From an uncultured Bacillaceae bacterium (lineage in GTDB: Bacteria; Bacillota; Bacilli; Bacillales; Bacillaceae_L), in assembly GCA_947497585.1 (NCBI GenBank), contig CANMHG010000005.1:186001-250000 (forward strand): 64,000 nt of DNA. The letters are read 5' to 3'. A model generated the notes under the pieces. That model was given only the letters and a program-made list of their open reading frames with translations, was not told the DNA's origin and did no database searches. Position 1 is the first letter of the stretch, and each line of letters begins with the position of its first letter. This document shows, one piece after another, positions 50,744 through 59,546 of this stretch. Made by a program: the position numbers and the translations under genes.

Positions 50744-51256
50744 CTACATCAATAAAATCACTAGTAAAAGCCCAGTTAAAAACCCCAAACTCTTGACCAT
50801 TTTTTCATAACGTGCCTGCTTTTCTCTAGCTTCACTTTCTTCTCGCTCTAGATGAGTTAGAGCTAGAATAATATGCTTTTGTTGTGCACTTCGATCATGC
50901 TGACCAAGTGTTTCACCAAACTGTTTTAGAACTTCTTGTTCACCTTGCTTCAAAGCGGTGAATTTCCAAACTTCCTCCAAGCTTTTGTCCCAGGCCTGCT
51001 TCACACTTGTCTCACCATCGATTAGCTTTTTGGCAAACCCTTCAAAAAACCAAGTTAATGGTTTAGGCATCTGCTTTGCCAGATGAATCGCTGCTTCATG
51101 TAAAGGAACATGTCCATACATAATTTCAGCTTCCAACGCTTGAAGTGCAGCCTTTAGCTGCCTAAGTTGACGTGGCCGCTCACTTAAATGTCTTGCTGCT
51201 TCAAATCCCGTCCAAGTAGCTGCAACTAAAATAATGATTGCACCGAGTAATTTCAT
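50744..51256 (-). CDS. spoIIIAB: Stage III sporulation protein AB
   Basis: The 170-residue protein has a membrane helix at each end (about 3-20 and 152-169) around a helical domain. LKAALQALEAEIMYGHVPLHEA is conserved. It resembles GspF-type inner membrane components of type II secretion. Its ATG follows the spoIIIAA stop by one base. Confidence 0.95.
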   Translation of the reverse strand: MKLLGAIIILVAATWTGFEAARHLSERPRQLRQLKAALQALEAEIMYGHVPLHEAAIHLAKQMPKPLTWFFEGFAKKLIDGETSVKQAWDKSLEEVWKFTALKQGEQEVLKQFGETLGQHDRSAQQKHIILALTHLEREESEAREKQARYEKMVKSLGFLTGLLLVILLM

Positions 51257-51257
51257 T

Positions 51258-52178
51258 CTATGTCACTCTCACTTCATTCAATATATGACCCTCTTTGTTT
51301 AAAATACTCTTAACAGTTCCAGGTCCTTGTGATCGTGTTAACTCAATGAACCGCTCGAATACACCAATTTCTAATAGGGGTCTTAGAGATGGTCGTTTGT
51401 AAAGATCACTTAATTGCTGCCCATGGACTGTTACCACCATGTGAACCCCTGCGTTTACTGCTTCTAAAATGGCCTCACTATCTTCAACTCGTCCTATTTC
51501 ATCAACGACGATGACATCTGGACTCATAGAACGAATCATCATCATCATTCCCTCAGCTTTTGGACATGCATCTAGTACATCGACTCGATTCCCCAATCGA
51601 TGCTGCGGAATTCCCTTCACACAGCCTGCGATCTCTGATCGCTCATCGACTATCCCCACTTTTTTAGAACTGATACCAAATTGTGGTTCACCACAACTTA
51701 TTGCTCGGGCAATATCACGAAGTAATGTAGTCTTACCAGTTTGTGGTGGTCCAATAATCATCGTGTTTTTCCAATCGTCCTTATATAAATAGGGGAGTAT
51801 CGAATTTGCAATCCCAATTTTTTGTTTTGCAATTCGTATATTAAAGGAGGTCACATCACGGATTACTTTTACCCGTGCATTTTCTGTTATTACCTTCCCA
51901 GCTAGTCCAACCCTATGGCCACCTTGAATGGTGACATAGCCACGCTTTAATTCCTCTTCAAGAGTATAAATTGAATAGTGGCTGAGCTTATTTAGAAGTT
52001 GCATTCCATCTTCAGGTGTTACGATATACTCATGAAAATGGGGGTTGCCACTAATGATTACTTCTAGTGGCCTCGAAACCCTAACGCGTACCTCTTCAAT
52101 TCTTTCCTGTTCGGAAAGAGAGTAAGACATGAGCTGTGACGAAATTGATTTCGGCAACACATTTAGGACTTCTTCCAT
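51258..52178 (-). CDS. spoIIIAA: Stage III sporulation protein AA (ATPase)
   Basis: The 306-residue AAA-type ATPase has Walker A GPPQTGKTTLLRDIARAI near residue 145 and Walker B DVIVVDEIGRVEDSEAI near 218. It is thought to power the mother-cell-to-forespore channel, akin to type II/IV secretion ATPases. Start is the ATG at 52178, 8 bases after GGAG; the GTG three codons earlier overlaps the Shine-Dalgarno. It is the first gene of the eight-gene operon. Confidence 0.96.
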   Translation of the reverse strand: MEEVLNVLPKSISSQLMSYSLSEQERIEEVRVRVSRPLEVIISGNPHFHEYIVTPEDGMQLLNKLSHYSIYTLEEELKRGYVTIQGGHRVGLAGKVITENARVKVIRDVTSFNIRIAKQKIGIANSILPYLYKDDWKNTMIIGPPQTGKTTLLRDIARAISCGEPQFGISSKKVGIVDERSEIAGCVKGIPQHRLGNRVDVLDACPKAEGMMMMIRSMSPDVIVVDEIGRVEDSEAILEAVNAGVHMVVTVHGQQLSDLYKRPSLRPLLEIGVFERFIELTRSQGPGTVKSILNKEGHILNEVRVT

Positions 52179-52215
52179 TCTTTCCACTCCTTTAAAAATC
52201 CTATTGTTACTTCAA

Positions 52216-52241
52216 TTTATGCAGGCTTGGCCACATTATTA
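52216..52241 (-). promoter_or_regulatory. Possible sigma-E promoter of spoIIIAA
   Basis: On the minus strand ATA, 15 bases, then CATAAATT resembles the sigma-E -35 core and -10 (CATACAnT, one mismatch). It lies about 40 bases before spoIIIAA. In B. subtilis this operon is sigma-E controlled. Confidence 0.4.
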
Positions 52242-52272
52242 CACTTTCTTAACCTTAGAGAGCTAGTTTCAC

Positions 52273-52554
52273 TTATTTATAAATTCCAAATAGAATGAGA
52301 GCTACACCTAGTCCAACAAAGAAAAGCTTAGAAAAAGAGAGATCATCAGCCACAGAAAGTAAGCCAATTGTCATTGTTGTAACCAAAACGACTGGTCCCA
52401 CAATGGCAAGAAGTGCATTAATCGCAAGTGCCTTTTTGGGATCATTAAAAATTAACATTAGAATTGCAGCTGTAATTTCAAGTGTCCCTGACAGTATTCG
52501 GAGCCCAGCCATTGATAAAACACTCGTTTCTATTAACGATATCCACCTTTTCAT
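52273..52554 (-). CDS. yqhV: DUF2619 membrane protein YqhV
   Basis: Starting at the ATG at 52554 (GTGGAGG upstream) the protein has 93 residues, the length I recall for B. subtilis YqhV. It has three membrane segments and the conserved MAGLRILSGTLEITAAILML, NDPKKALAINALLAIVGP. Function is unknown. It lies just upstream of spoIIIAA and in B. subtilis belongs to the sporulation region. Confidence 0.88.
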   Translation of the reverse strand: MKRWISLIETSVLSMAGLRILSGTLEITAAILMLIFNDPKKALAINALLAIVGPVVLVTTMTIGLLSVADDLSFSKLFFVGLGVALILFGIYK

Positions 52555-52679
52555 AACGTCCTCCACTTTCTTTAAGAGGTTGTTCAAACACATTTTGAAC
52601 AAGCACTTATCCATCAAATTTTTCGTTTTGTACAACCTATGCAGCATTGGGGGATTTAAGACGAAAAAATTTTAGGGAT

Positions 52680-52712
52680 AAAAAAGACCTACTGGTGGGG
52701 TAGGTCTTAATT
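52680..52712 (-). terminator. Terminator upstream of yqhV
   Basis: AAGACCTAC and GTAGGTCTT form a stem followed by TTTTTT on the minus strand. It would stop transcripts that cross the repeat region from the efp side. Confidence 0.75.
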
Positions 52713-52748
52713 GTGTACTCATAATTCAGATTTTAGATGTACATAGTC

Positions 52749-52789
52749 CGTTCATTTGCGCTGCAGGCACTTGCTTTCCGCGGGGAGGT
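52749..52789. repeat. Dispersed palindromic repeat, half copy 3
   Basis: These 41 bases match the end of copy 1 (18769-18809, reverse complement) with about two differences, including GCGCTGCAGGCACTTG. The rest of the element is absent, so this is a truncated copy. Confidence 0.75.
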
Positions 52790-52799
52790 TTCCTTTAGC

Positions 52800-53065
52800 T
52801 GGAATGAAGGAGAAAACTTCGAAGAGAAGATAGAGAAATGTCTTTCATTGCCTTGATGAAGGACAAACTTCATTGAGATGACTGAGTAATGTCCTTCATA
52901 GCCTTGATGAAGGACAAAACTTCATTTAGAAAACTGAGAAATGTCCTTCATAGCCTTGATGAAGTACAAAACTTCATTGAGAAAACTTTGAAATGTCCTT
53001 CATAGCCTTGATGAAGGACAAAATTTTGAAGAGATGACTAAGAAATGTCCTTCATAACTTTGATA
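52800..53065. repeat. 52-bp tandem repeat array of small hairpins
   Basis: The motif CCTTGATGA recurs at 52851, 52902, 52954 and 53006, with a degenerate copy near 53058, giving a period of 51-52 bp. Each unit holds the hairpin TGTCCTTCAT ... ATGAAGGACA with a short loop, joined by AAACTTCATTGAGAAAACTGAGAAA-type linkers. Units differ at a few positions. No ORF, phage or CRISPR gene is linked to it. The 52555-53127 gap holds only this array, the repeat fragment and two terminators. Confidence 0.9.
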
Positions 53066-53086
53066 AAAAAACTCTCGGCTAATAAT

Positions 53087-53111
53087 AAAAACCCATCACT
53101 AGGATGGGTTT
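53087..53111 (-). terminator. Terminator after efp
   Basis: AACCCATC and GATGGGTT form a stem followed by TTTTATTATT on the minus strand. Confidence 0.8.
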
Positions 53112-53127
53112 AATCGAAGTTATTTAA

Positions 53128-53685
53128 TTAAGCACGAGAAACGTAAGAGCTGTCTGTTGTGTTAACGATTAGTACGTCGCCTTCGTTGATGAAGAATGGT
53201 ACGTTTACAGTTAAGCCAGTTTCCATGATTGCTGGTTTTGAACCACCAGAAGCTGTGTCACCTTTAATACCAGGCTCAGTTTCAGCAACTTTTAGTTCTA
53301 CTGTATTCGGAAGTTCCACTCCAAGAGTTTCAGTTCCAAATGTCATAATATAAACTTCCATGTTTTCTTTTAAAAATTTTAACTCATACTCGATTTGATT
53401 AGCAGGTAATTCAATTTGATCGTATGTATCTGTATCCATGAATACATGTTGATCTCCGTTTGCATATAAGTACTGCATTTTACGGTTTTCGATTTGAGCT
53501 TTTGCTACTTTTTCACCAGCACGGAACGTTTTCTCTTGTACAGAACCTGTTCTTAAATTACGTAACTTAGAACGCACGAATGCTGCGCCTTTACCAGGTT
53601 TTACGTGTTGGAAATCCATAACTCTCCAGATTCCACCGTCCACTTCAATTGTTAAACCTGTACGAAAATCATTTACTGAAATCAT
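53128..53685 (-). CDS. efp: Elongation factor P
   Basis: The 185-residue factor has the KOW-like N-terminal domain with [16 protein letters not shown]; Lys32 at the loop tip is the residue modified in B. subtilis (5-aminopentanol). Two OB domains follow, ending [19 protein letters not shown]. It rescues ribosomes at polyproline. RBS AGGAGG precedes the ATG. It is the third gene of aroQ-papA-efp. Confidence 0.97.
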   Translation of the reverse strand: MISVNDFRTGLTIEVDGGIWRVMDFQHVKPGKGAAFVRSKLRNLRTGSVQEKTFRAGEKVAKAQIENRKMQYLYANGDQHVFMDTDTYDQIELPANQIEYELKFLKENMEVYIMTFGTETLGVELPNTVELKVAETEPGIKGDTASGGSKPAIMETGLTVNVPFFINEGDVLIVNTTDSSYVSRA

Positions 53686-53739
53686 GCAAAAAATCCTCCT
53701 AATGATTATGAATCCAAGAAAATCTATTTCTTAATTCAT

Positions 53740-54804
53740 TTATAAAATAATTAATTCTTTTGTAGAATAGGTAAGCGATTCATTGCCATTTTGTGTAATA
53801 ACAGTATCATCCTCAATTCTTACGCCACCAAGACCGGCAACATAAATTCCTGGTTCTACTGTTACAACCATTCCTGGCTCTAATACGGCAGAATCTGCTT
53901 TCACAGATAATGAAGGCTGCTCATGTACTTCCATTCCTAAACCATGACCAGTTGAATGCCCAAAATATTCACCATAGCCATGTTCTGTGATGTAATCACG
54001 AGTTAATGCGTCCGCTTCTTTTCCTGTTATTCCTGGCTTAATTCCAGCCATTCCACGAAGTTGAGCTTCTAAGACAATGTTATAAATTTTCTTAAGCTCT
54101 TCGCTTGGTTCTCCTACAGCTAGTGTTCTCGTAATATCTGAACAATAACCTTTGTAGTAAGCACCAAAGTCTAATGTAACAAAATCACCTTTTTCAATAA
54201 TTTTGTCACTAGCAACACCGTGTGGCAATGCAGAACGATAGCCAGAAGCAACAATGATATCAAAAGATGAAGAAATCGCGCCATTTTTTCTCATGAAGAA
54301 TTCAAGTTCGTTTGATACATCTAGCTCAGTGATACCTGCTCGAATAAATTTAAGAATGTGAGAATAAGCCGCATCTGCAATCTCTGCTGCTTCCTTTAAT
54401 ATCTTAATCTCTGATTCAGACTTAATCAAGCGCAACTTTTCAATAGCACCAGAAACAGGAACAAATTCTGCGTTTACTTCCTTTTCATATGCTTTATATG
54501 TAGCAAATGTTAAATCGTCTTGTTCAAAGCCAAGCTTTTTAATACCCATTTCAGCTGCTTGCTTTGCAACCTCTTCAATAATTGGGCCTTTATGCTGTAC
54601 AATTTCAAAATGCTCAATTTGTTTATTTGCTTGTTCTACATATCTGAAATCTGTGATAAATACAGCCTTCGTTTCAGATACTAGTGCTACACCAGCGGTT
54701 CCTGTAAATTCTGTCATATAACGTCTGTTATAAGCATTTGTAATAAGTAATCCGTCTACACCATGATTCTTAAAGCTTTCACGTAGTTTCTCTAATTTTA
54801 ACAT
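53740..54804 (-). CDS. papA: Xaa-Pro aminopeptidase (M24 family)
   Basis: The 354-residue protein has a creatinase-type N-terminal domain and a pita-bread catalytic domain. Metal ligands are seen in FVTLDFGAYYKGYCSDITRT near residue 215, HSTGHGLGMEVHEQP near 290, VVTVEPGIY near 320 and GVRIEDD near 333. It removes N-terminal residues preceding proline. It overlaps aroQ by 26 bases and is followed by efp, an apt link since both deal with proline-rich sequence. Confidence 0.94.
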   Translation of the reverse strand: MLKLEKLRESFKNHGVDGLLITNAYNRRYMTEFTGTAGVALVSETKAVFITDFRYVEQANKQIEHFEIVQHKGPIIEEVAKQAAEMGIKKLGFEQDDLTFATYKAYEKEVNAEFVPVSGAIEKLRLIKSESEIKILKEAAEIADAAYSHILKFIRAGITELDVSNELEFFMRKNGAISSSFDIIVASGYRSALPHGVASDKIIEKGDFVTLDFGAYYKGYCSDITRTLAVGEPSEELKKIYNIVLEAQLRGMAGIKPGITGKEADALTRDYITEHGYGEYFGHSTGHGLGMEVHEQPSLSVKADSAVLEPGMVVTVEPGIYVAGLGGVRIEDDTVITQNGNESLTYSTKELIIL

Positions 54805-55249
54805 ACTCCACTTTCCCCCCTAATTTTTCAAGCATTGCTAAAATTGCAACATTATAACCATATAGTCCTAACCCTACAATTTGGCCAACCGTGACGGGTG
54901 CAATAACCGATGTATGTCGAAACTCTTCACGGGCATGCACGTTTGAAATATGAACTTCAATTGTCGGAATTGTAATACTAGCAACTGCATCACGAATTGC
55001 ATAGCTATAATGTGTAAAAGCGCCTGGGTTCATAACAACCCCATCATATGTATCGCCAGCCTCATGAAGTTTGTCAATAATAACACCTTCATGATTTGAT
55101 TGAAAACAGTCTAAGTCAACTTCAATCTTACTGGCAAATAGTCTTAAATCCTTTTCTAAATCATCCAAAGTTACATGACCATATATTTCAGGTTCACGTT
55201 TTCCTAAACGATTTAAATTAGGACCATTAATTAGAAGTAAGCGCTTCAT
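54779..55249 (-). CDS. aroQ: 3-dehydroquinate dehydratase, type II
   Basis: Starting at the ATG at 55249 (AAGGGG upstream) the protein has 156 residues. It has LLINGPNLNRLGKREPEIYG with the catalytic Tyr and Arg, FQSNHEGVIIDKLHEA, NPGAFTHYSYAIRDA and EVHISNVHAREEFRHTS with the catalytic His. It performs the third step of the shikimate pathway. A longer in-frame reading has no RBS and runs through a terminator hairpin. Confidence 0.95.
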   Translation of the reverse strand: MKRLLLINGPNLNRLGKREPEIYGHVTLDDLEKDLRLFASKIEVDLDCFQSNHEGVIIDKLHEAGDTYDGVVMNPGAFTHYSYAIRDAVASITIPTIEVHISNVHAREEFRHTSVIAPVTVGQIVGLGLYGYNVAILAMLEKLGGKVEYVKIRETT

Positions 55250-55267
55250 TATTATTAACCCCTTGCT

Positions 55268-55300
55268 AAAAAAAGAATGTTCAGTCAAAGAACATTCTAA
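55268..55300 (-). terminator. Terminator after yqhR
   Basis: AGAATGTT and AACATTCT form a stem followed by TTTTTTT on the minus strand. It lies between yqhR and aroQ, so aroQ-papA-efp probably has its own promoter or relies on read-through. Confidence 0.8.
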
Positions 55301-55319
55301 CATAAAACACTATTTATAC

Positions 55320-55841
55320 CTAGCTATTTGACGTTACAGCCTGTCCTTGTTTTTGGATATCGTTGACCTCAAACGAAATCGAATATCCTATAAAAACACC
55401 ATATAAAAGGTATAGACACACTGTTGTAATATTTGTATTTCTGCCAAGTTCCCATACACTTTTTAGATCAGGAAAAATAGGATTTAGAATAAAGAACACT
55501 AAGCCCCATAACGCTATACCAAATATCATACTTACCCAAATTTTTTCAAACCTTCTTAAAACAGCATAATATAAAAGAGCAACACCTATCGATAGTAAAC
55601 CAATGATAAAGATTCCCATAAACTGTCCATAAAGGCCGTTTTTCCAATCACCAACTGCCCATGGCTGTAAGACTAAATTAGGACTTATTTTAGTGAATTT
55701 AAAAATATAGAGAAGATAACCTAAAAGACTCCAAAAGATTCCTCCACACAAGCCGATAACCATTACTTTTGCCATAATTGACATTGGTTCTTCTTTTTTG
55801 TTTTGCTCAAGAGCCGGATCCTTTTTCTTTGCTTCAACCAT
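55320..55841 (-). CDS. yqhR: YqhR-family membrane protein
   Basis: The 173-residue protein has a charged start (KKKDPALEQNKKEE) and four membrane segments, roughly at 22-45, 73-93, 100-123 and 135-157. It matches the YqhR position between yqhP and aroQ in Bacillus. Function is unknown. Start is the ATG at 55841, 11 bases after GGAGG; the ATG six codons upstream contains that Shine-Dalgarno and is less likely. Confidence 0.82.
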   Translation of the reverse strand: MVEAKKKDPALEQNKKEEPMSIMAKVMVIGLCGGIFWSLLGYLLYIFKFTKISPNLVLQPWAVGDWKNGLYGQFMGIFIIGLLSIGVALLYYAVLRRFEKIWVSMIFGIALWGLVFFILNPIFPDLKSVWELGRNTNITTVCLYLLYGVFIGYSISFEVNDIQKQGQAVTSNS

Positions 55842-56091
55842 TTCTTTAAGCACCTCCATTTGCTAGTATGTCCAGGTGTTGTATGTAATATGAAGTGTAA
55901 TCAATTTATGTCTATAATAGGAAAATCATGGTTATACTTATTACGTATAGTTCTCACTAGTTGTTTCATCTTTTTTCCTGTAAAATAGAAAGTAAGTTAG
56001 AATGAAAAAGATTGAAATATTTTACTAATAATCGGCAACTAAAGTTGTCTTACTTAATAAACTAAAAAAAAGCTGTTAGGAGGTGTTTCTC

Positions 56092-56493
56092 TTGAATCGT
56101 CGCCGTAATGTTTTTGTTCTAGTTCTCATTGGTCTTAGTGTATTTGGCCTCTTATCTACACTACTATTTGAGCCGGGGCAATTATTAAAACAACTAGCAA
56201 TTTATGCTTTTTTTGGTGTTGTTATCTTCCTTATTTATAAATGGTTTGTTAGACGGCGAATTGGTGGAAAAGAACACTCTGCATATTTAAGAGCAGCCAA
56301 ACAATCCGCAAAGCGCTTTAACGATCAAGGAAGTCGAAAAAGTAATGTACTTGGTTCGATAAACAAAAAAGCGAGTTTAACAAGTGTAAAGAAGCCTAAT
56401 CAATCGTCAACACCAAAGAAGAAATCAGCCCCAACACACTTAACTGTGATTGATGGAAAAAAAGGCAAAAAGAAGAATCGAGCTTTCTTTTAG
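56092..56493 (+). CDS. yqhP: SA1362/YqhP-family membrane protein
   Basis: The start is a TTG at 56092 with AGGAGG 8 bases upstream. The 133-residue protein has two hydrophobic segments (about 8-26 and 36-53) and a basic, Ser/Lys-rich tail that looks unstructured. It is found at this place in Bacillus genomes; function is unknown. It is divergent from yqhR. Confidence 0.82.
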   Translation: MNRRRNVFVLVLIGLSVFGLLSTLLFEPGQLLKQLAIYAFFGVVIFLIYKWFVRRRIGGKEHSAYLRAAKQSAKRFNDQGSRKSNVLGSINKKASLTSVKKPNQSSTPKKKSAPTHLTVIDGKKGKKKNRAFF

Positions 56494-56518
56494 AAAACTT
56501 GATTCTTCTTTTTTTATT
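56471..56518. terminator. Bidirectional terminator, yqhP and patatin gene
   Basis: AGAAGAATCGAG and CTTGATTCTTCT pair with one mismatch and lead into a T run. It lies between converging genes and overlaps the yqhP stop. Confidence 0.75.
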
Positions 56519-57397
56519 TTAATATGTCCATTTTTTCAAAAAGTCTATTGCTCTTTGCTCTCCGACTTCAATGATTGATTGTTTTTTCCCTTCGGTAAGG
56601 TCAAATTCTGTTGTAAGATCTCCTTCTAAAGGGATGAAGATGATGTTTTTTTCATGTCTTCTTGATACATACCGTGCGTCATGGGCATCTTTCATTGTTT
56701 CAAATAGAGCTGTAAGCAACTGGATTGCGTTATTAATTTGTTTTGCAGGTTTCTCCGTATAGCTAGTGCTCAATTTTATTCCCAGTAATGGTCTGGCCTT
56801 CTTTTCTTCTTCAAAAAGCCAAATTGGAAAATTACTTAAAACTGCTCCATCTACAATAATACTTTTGTTATCTTTTATCGATAATTTTATTGGGTCAAAA
56901 AAATAGGGCAAGCTACAGCTCATTCGCACAGCTTTAGCAACTGAAAAGGTCCTTGGGTTAATACCGTACCGTATCAAACCATCAGGTAAAACAAGGATTT
57001 TTCCGTTCGTAAGGTCAGAAGCAACTAACCGAAGTGATTGATGAGGAAGATCAGCAAATGTTTTAACTCCCTTTTTTTCAAGCTTCTCTTCAATCCACTT
57101 TTCTAATACAAGCCCTTTATAAAGCCCTAGCTTCCAATATAATAAAAGCCAATTAGAAAACGGGAAGGGAATAGCAGTTTTTCGTTTATCAAGGAATTCC
57201 TTCATATTTATTTCATCCATCAACTCAATTATTTCCGAACTTGTATATCCCGCTGCAATGAATGCTGCCAAAAGTGACCCCGCACTTGTTCCTGCTAAGC
57301 GCTTAAACTTAAACCCCTTTTCCTCGATTGCTTTAAATGCACCAATTAACGCAAATCCTTTTATCCCACCTCCCGAAAACACACCATCGATATACAA
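56519..57397 (-). CDS. yqhO: Patatin-like phospholipase family protein
   Basis: Reading from the TTG at 57397 (GGGGGA 7 bases upstream) gives 292 residues beginning YIDGVFSGGGIKG. The patatin motifs are complete: the oxyanion loop GGGIKG, the nucleophile GTSAGS near residue 35 and the DGA motif (IVDGAVLSNFP) near 180. There is no signal peptide. Such enzymes hydrolyse acyl esters of lipids; substrate is unknown. The longer in-frame reading includes the Shine-Dalgarno. Confidence 0.9.
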   Translation of the reverse strand: MYIDGVFSGGGIKGFALIGAFKAIEEKGFKFKRLAGTSAGSLLAAFIAAGYTSSEIIELMDEINMKEFLDKRKTAIPFPFSNWLLLYWKLGLYKGLVLEKWIEEKLEKKGVKTFADLPHQSLRLVASDLTNGKILVLPDGLIRYGINPRTFSVAKAVRMSCSLPYFFDPIKLSIKDNKSIIVDGAVLSNFPIWLFEEEKKARPLLGIKLSTSYTEKPAKQINNAIQLLTALFETMKDAHDARYVSRRHEKNIIFIPLEGDLTTEFDLTEGKKQSIIEVGEQRAIDFLKKWTY

Positions 57398-57459
57398 TAA
57401 TAAATCCCCCTCGTACTTTTGATATATATGTATCAAAACCCGGGAGGAATTAGACCAAA

Positions 57460-57506
57460 AAAAGAATAGTGTTAACAGGCTTTAACCTGAACACTATTCT
57501 TCATTT
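57460..57506 (-). terminator. Terminator after mntR
   Basis: AGAATAGTGTT and AACACTATTCT form a perfect stem around a loop that itself can pair. A T run follows on the minus strand; it overlaps the mntR stop. Confidence 0.85.
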
Positions 57507-57913
57507 CGTTTTTGAACATCACGTAATTCAGTAATTCTAGAATTATCTTCTTCAAAATACTGAACCAAATCTCCAATACGATCAATCGCATTCCAGCTCA
57601 GATGATGTTCAATTCCTTCTACATCATTGTAGATTTTATCATCTTCGACTCCAATTATTTTCATAAACTGTTCTAATAAATCATGCCTAAAGACCAATCT
57701 CTTTCCAATCTTTTTACCTTTTGTAGTTAAAACTAGCCCTCTATATTTTTCATAAATTAAATATTCATCTTTATCCAGTTTCTGAACCATTTTCGTTACT
57801 GAGGAGGGATGGACTGAGAGAGCTTCAGCAATATCAGAAACTCTTGCATAACCTTTATCTTCAATTAACATATATATTTGTTCAATGTAATCTTCCATAC
57901 TTGGTGTTGGCAT
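57494..57913 (-). CDS. mntR: Manganese-responsive repressor MntR
   Basis: Start is the ATG at 57913 with TGGAGGAG upstream; the longer reading has no RBS. The 139-residue DtxR-family protein has the winged helix [20 protein letters not shown] and [16 protein letters not shown]. Metal ligands include Asp near residue 8, Glu11, His77, Glu99 and Glu102-His103 in [10 protein letters not shown]. With Mn2+ it represses manganese uptake genes. No MntH gene is in this window. Confidence 0.95.
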   Translation of the reverse strand: MPTPSMEDYIEQIYMLIEDKGYARVSDIAEALSVHPSSVTKMVQKLDKDEYLIYEKYRGLVLTTKGKKIGKRLVFRHDLLEQFMKIIGVEDDKIYNDVEGIEHHLSWNAIDRIGDLVQYFEEDNSRITELRDVQKRNEE

Positions 57914-58011
57914 TTTGTCTCCTCCATAACTTAGCCGGAAAGCTTCTTGTATTAAAAGTTTACAATAGAACCTATAGGCTGACAAGCAATTAAGGAAACG
58001 TTTACCACAAC

Positions 58012-59037
58012 TTACGTAAAATATTGAATTTCAGCATTTGGAAAAAATTCATGGATGTATCGTCTAATTGTTGTTTCAATATCCTCTGCATCTTCGGTTT
58101 TATAGACATATTTTCCAATTCCGTAGCGTCCCCATTTGTACTTTCGATCTTCCTCATTCATCTCAAGCTTAGTCTTAGGATATCTTTGCTGTATAACCTT
58201 TTTTGCTGGCTTTGTAAAACGATGCTGGATAAGTTCAAAGGATAAGTTTGAAAGGTCTATCCCTTGAAGAGATGCATGTAATCTTTCAAAAAGCTCAAAG
58301 TAACCTTCCTGCCAGTTTTCATGCATATAAATAGGCGCAACAATAAAGCCTAAAGGATAATTCGCATTTGCTACCTTTCGTGCTGCCTCAAGTCTTTCAT
58401 CAAAAGAGGATGTTCCTGGTTCAAAGTTCTTTATCACATAGCGAGAATTCACACTAAAGCGAAACCTTGTGTTTCCATTATGTTTTGCATCTAAAAGATG
58501 GTCAACATGGTGATATTTTGTAACAAAGCGTAGTCTTCCTAAATCGGTATCACCTATGAACTCGATTGTCTTTTTAAGCGAGTGTGTTAAATGATCGAGG
58601 CCTACAATATCCGATGTACAAGCTGCCTCAAACCTTGTAATTTCAGGTTCTCTTTCTTTTATATATTTAGTTGCTTGTTCAAAAATATCTTCAAGGTTCA
58701 CATAAGTACGAATGTATGGTTTACTCCCAAGCGTGGTTTGTAAGTAACAATAATGACAGTGACCCATACAGCCTGTTGCCAATGGAATAGCATACTCTGC
58801 TGAAGGTTTTGATGTGTCAAACTTTAGAGTTCTTCTTATACCTACCACGAGTGTGGACTTGGCAATTCTGTATTTTTGGTTTTCGTTGTCTCCTGGTAAA
58901 TCGCGCACTTGATTGTGCGATGTAGTTTCCCTAATTTCAATCCCCATCTTTTCAAATTTCTCTTTTAACTCGACCCCGAGTGGATAGTCTAGGGCCTTTG
59001 GCTCTATGTAAACGAGCTGTGGAATAAATGCTTCCAT
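58012..59037 (-). CDS. splB: Spore photoproduct lyase
   Basis: The 341-residue radical-SAM enzyme has the cluster motif with Cys90, Cys94 and Cys97 in [13 protein letters not shown]. Cys140 in AACTSDIVG corresponds to the radical-relay Cys141 of B. subtilis. It repairs the UV thymine dimer of spores directly during germination. Start is the ATG at 59037 with AGAGGTG upstream. No splA precedes it, unlike B. subtilis; a forespore-type -10 element lies just upstream. Confidence 0.96.
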   Translation of the reverse strand: MEAFIPQLVYIEPKALDYPLGVELKEKFEKMGIEIRETTSHNQVRDLPGDNENQKYRIAKSTLVVGIRRTLKFDTSKPSAEYAIPLATGCMGHCHYCYLQTTLGSKPYIRTYVNLEDIFEQATKYIKEREPEITRFEAACTSDIVGLDHLTHSLKKTIEFIGDTDLGRLRFVTKYHHVDHLLDAKHNGNTRFRFSVNSRYVIKNFEPGTSSFDERLEAARKVANANYPLGFIVAPIYMHENWQEGYFELFERLHASLQGIDLSNLSFELIQHRFTKPAKKVIQQRYPKTKLEMNEEDRKYKWGRYGIGKYVYKTEDAEDIETTIRRYIHEFFPNAEIQYFT

Positions 59038-59055
59038 GGTTTCACCTCTTTTTAT

Positions 59056-59065
59056 GGTTAGTATG
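59056..59065 (-). promoter_or_regulatory. Possible forespore (sigma-G/F) -10 element of splB
   Basis: The minus strand reads GGTCATACTA, matching the sigma-F/G -10 pattern GGnnAnAnTW and containing CATACTA. I did not find a convincing -35 at the usual spacing. Confidence 0.35.
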
Positions 59066-59168
59066 ACCGGATTAGAGTGGTTCAAAGGCGCCAATGGTTT
59101 CCATAAAAGGTTGTGAGGGATTTGGATAAACTATCGGTAACATCCAAATTCAAAGGAGGTAAATGAAC

Positions 59169-59318
59169 ATGAATCCTAATGAAGGGAAACGCTATAAAAG
59201 AAAAATTGGGAAGGTTAAGGCATATCAAGAAATAAATGATGAAATCGCTAAGGATAAAGAGCTGCGAGCTATGCAACCTACTCCTGAGCCGAAGGATTTT
59301 GAGGAGATTGAGTATTAA
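59169..59318 (+). CDS. Small charged hypothetical protein (49 residues)
   Basis: A short ORF begins MNPNEGKRYKRKIGKVKAY and ends PKDFEEIEY. AAAGGAGG lies 9 bases before the ATG at 59169; another ATG two codons earlier is too close to the RBS. The N-terminal half is basic, the C-terminal acidic, with no membrane segment. I do not recognise the family. It is divergent from splB and followed at once by a 21-bp tandem repeat. Confidence 0.6.
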   Translation: MNPNEGKRYKRKIGKVKAYQEINDEIAKDKELRAMQPTPEPKDFEEIEY

Positions 59319-59349
59319 TTGGTTGGTAATTCGGAAGGCTAATATTATG

Positions 59350-59446
59350 GTTAGACCGATATCTATGGGGTTTTGACCGATAAAATTTTAGTTAGACCGA
59401 TTCCATCTGGGCTTAGACCGATAAGTCGCTTCGGTAGACCGATAAA
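59350..59446. repeat. 21-bp tandem repeat with TTAGACCGATA core
   Basis: GACCGAT recurs at 59354, 59375, 59395, 59416 and 59437, a spacing of 20-21 bases. The bases between copies vary. It fills the gap between the small ORF and the nrdJ terminator. The spacing equals two DNA turns, placing all copies on one face of the helix. Confidence 0.8.
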
Positions 59447-59513
59447 CTCCATTTTGACAGGTTGGGCTACTCTAAATGTGGTTGGTTAGTGAGTCTTTTT
59501 TTATAAAAACAGC

Positions 59514-59541
59514 AAAAAAGACCCAATCGGGTCTTTTTTTA
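59514..59541. terminator. Terminator after nrdJ
   Basis: AAAAAAGACCC and GGGTCTTTTTT form a perfect stem with a four-base loop; T runs on both strands. Confidence 0.9.
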
Positions 59542-59546
59542 CTATC

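Noticed and set aside
52800-53065. Tandem repeat considered as a CRISPR array
   Set aside because: The linkers between repeated stems are themselves repeated rather than unique spacers, and no cas gene is in the window.
57914-57985. Longer N-terminus for MntR
   Set aside because: The added residues do not resemble the family, and the ATG at 57913 has GGAGG at the right distance.
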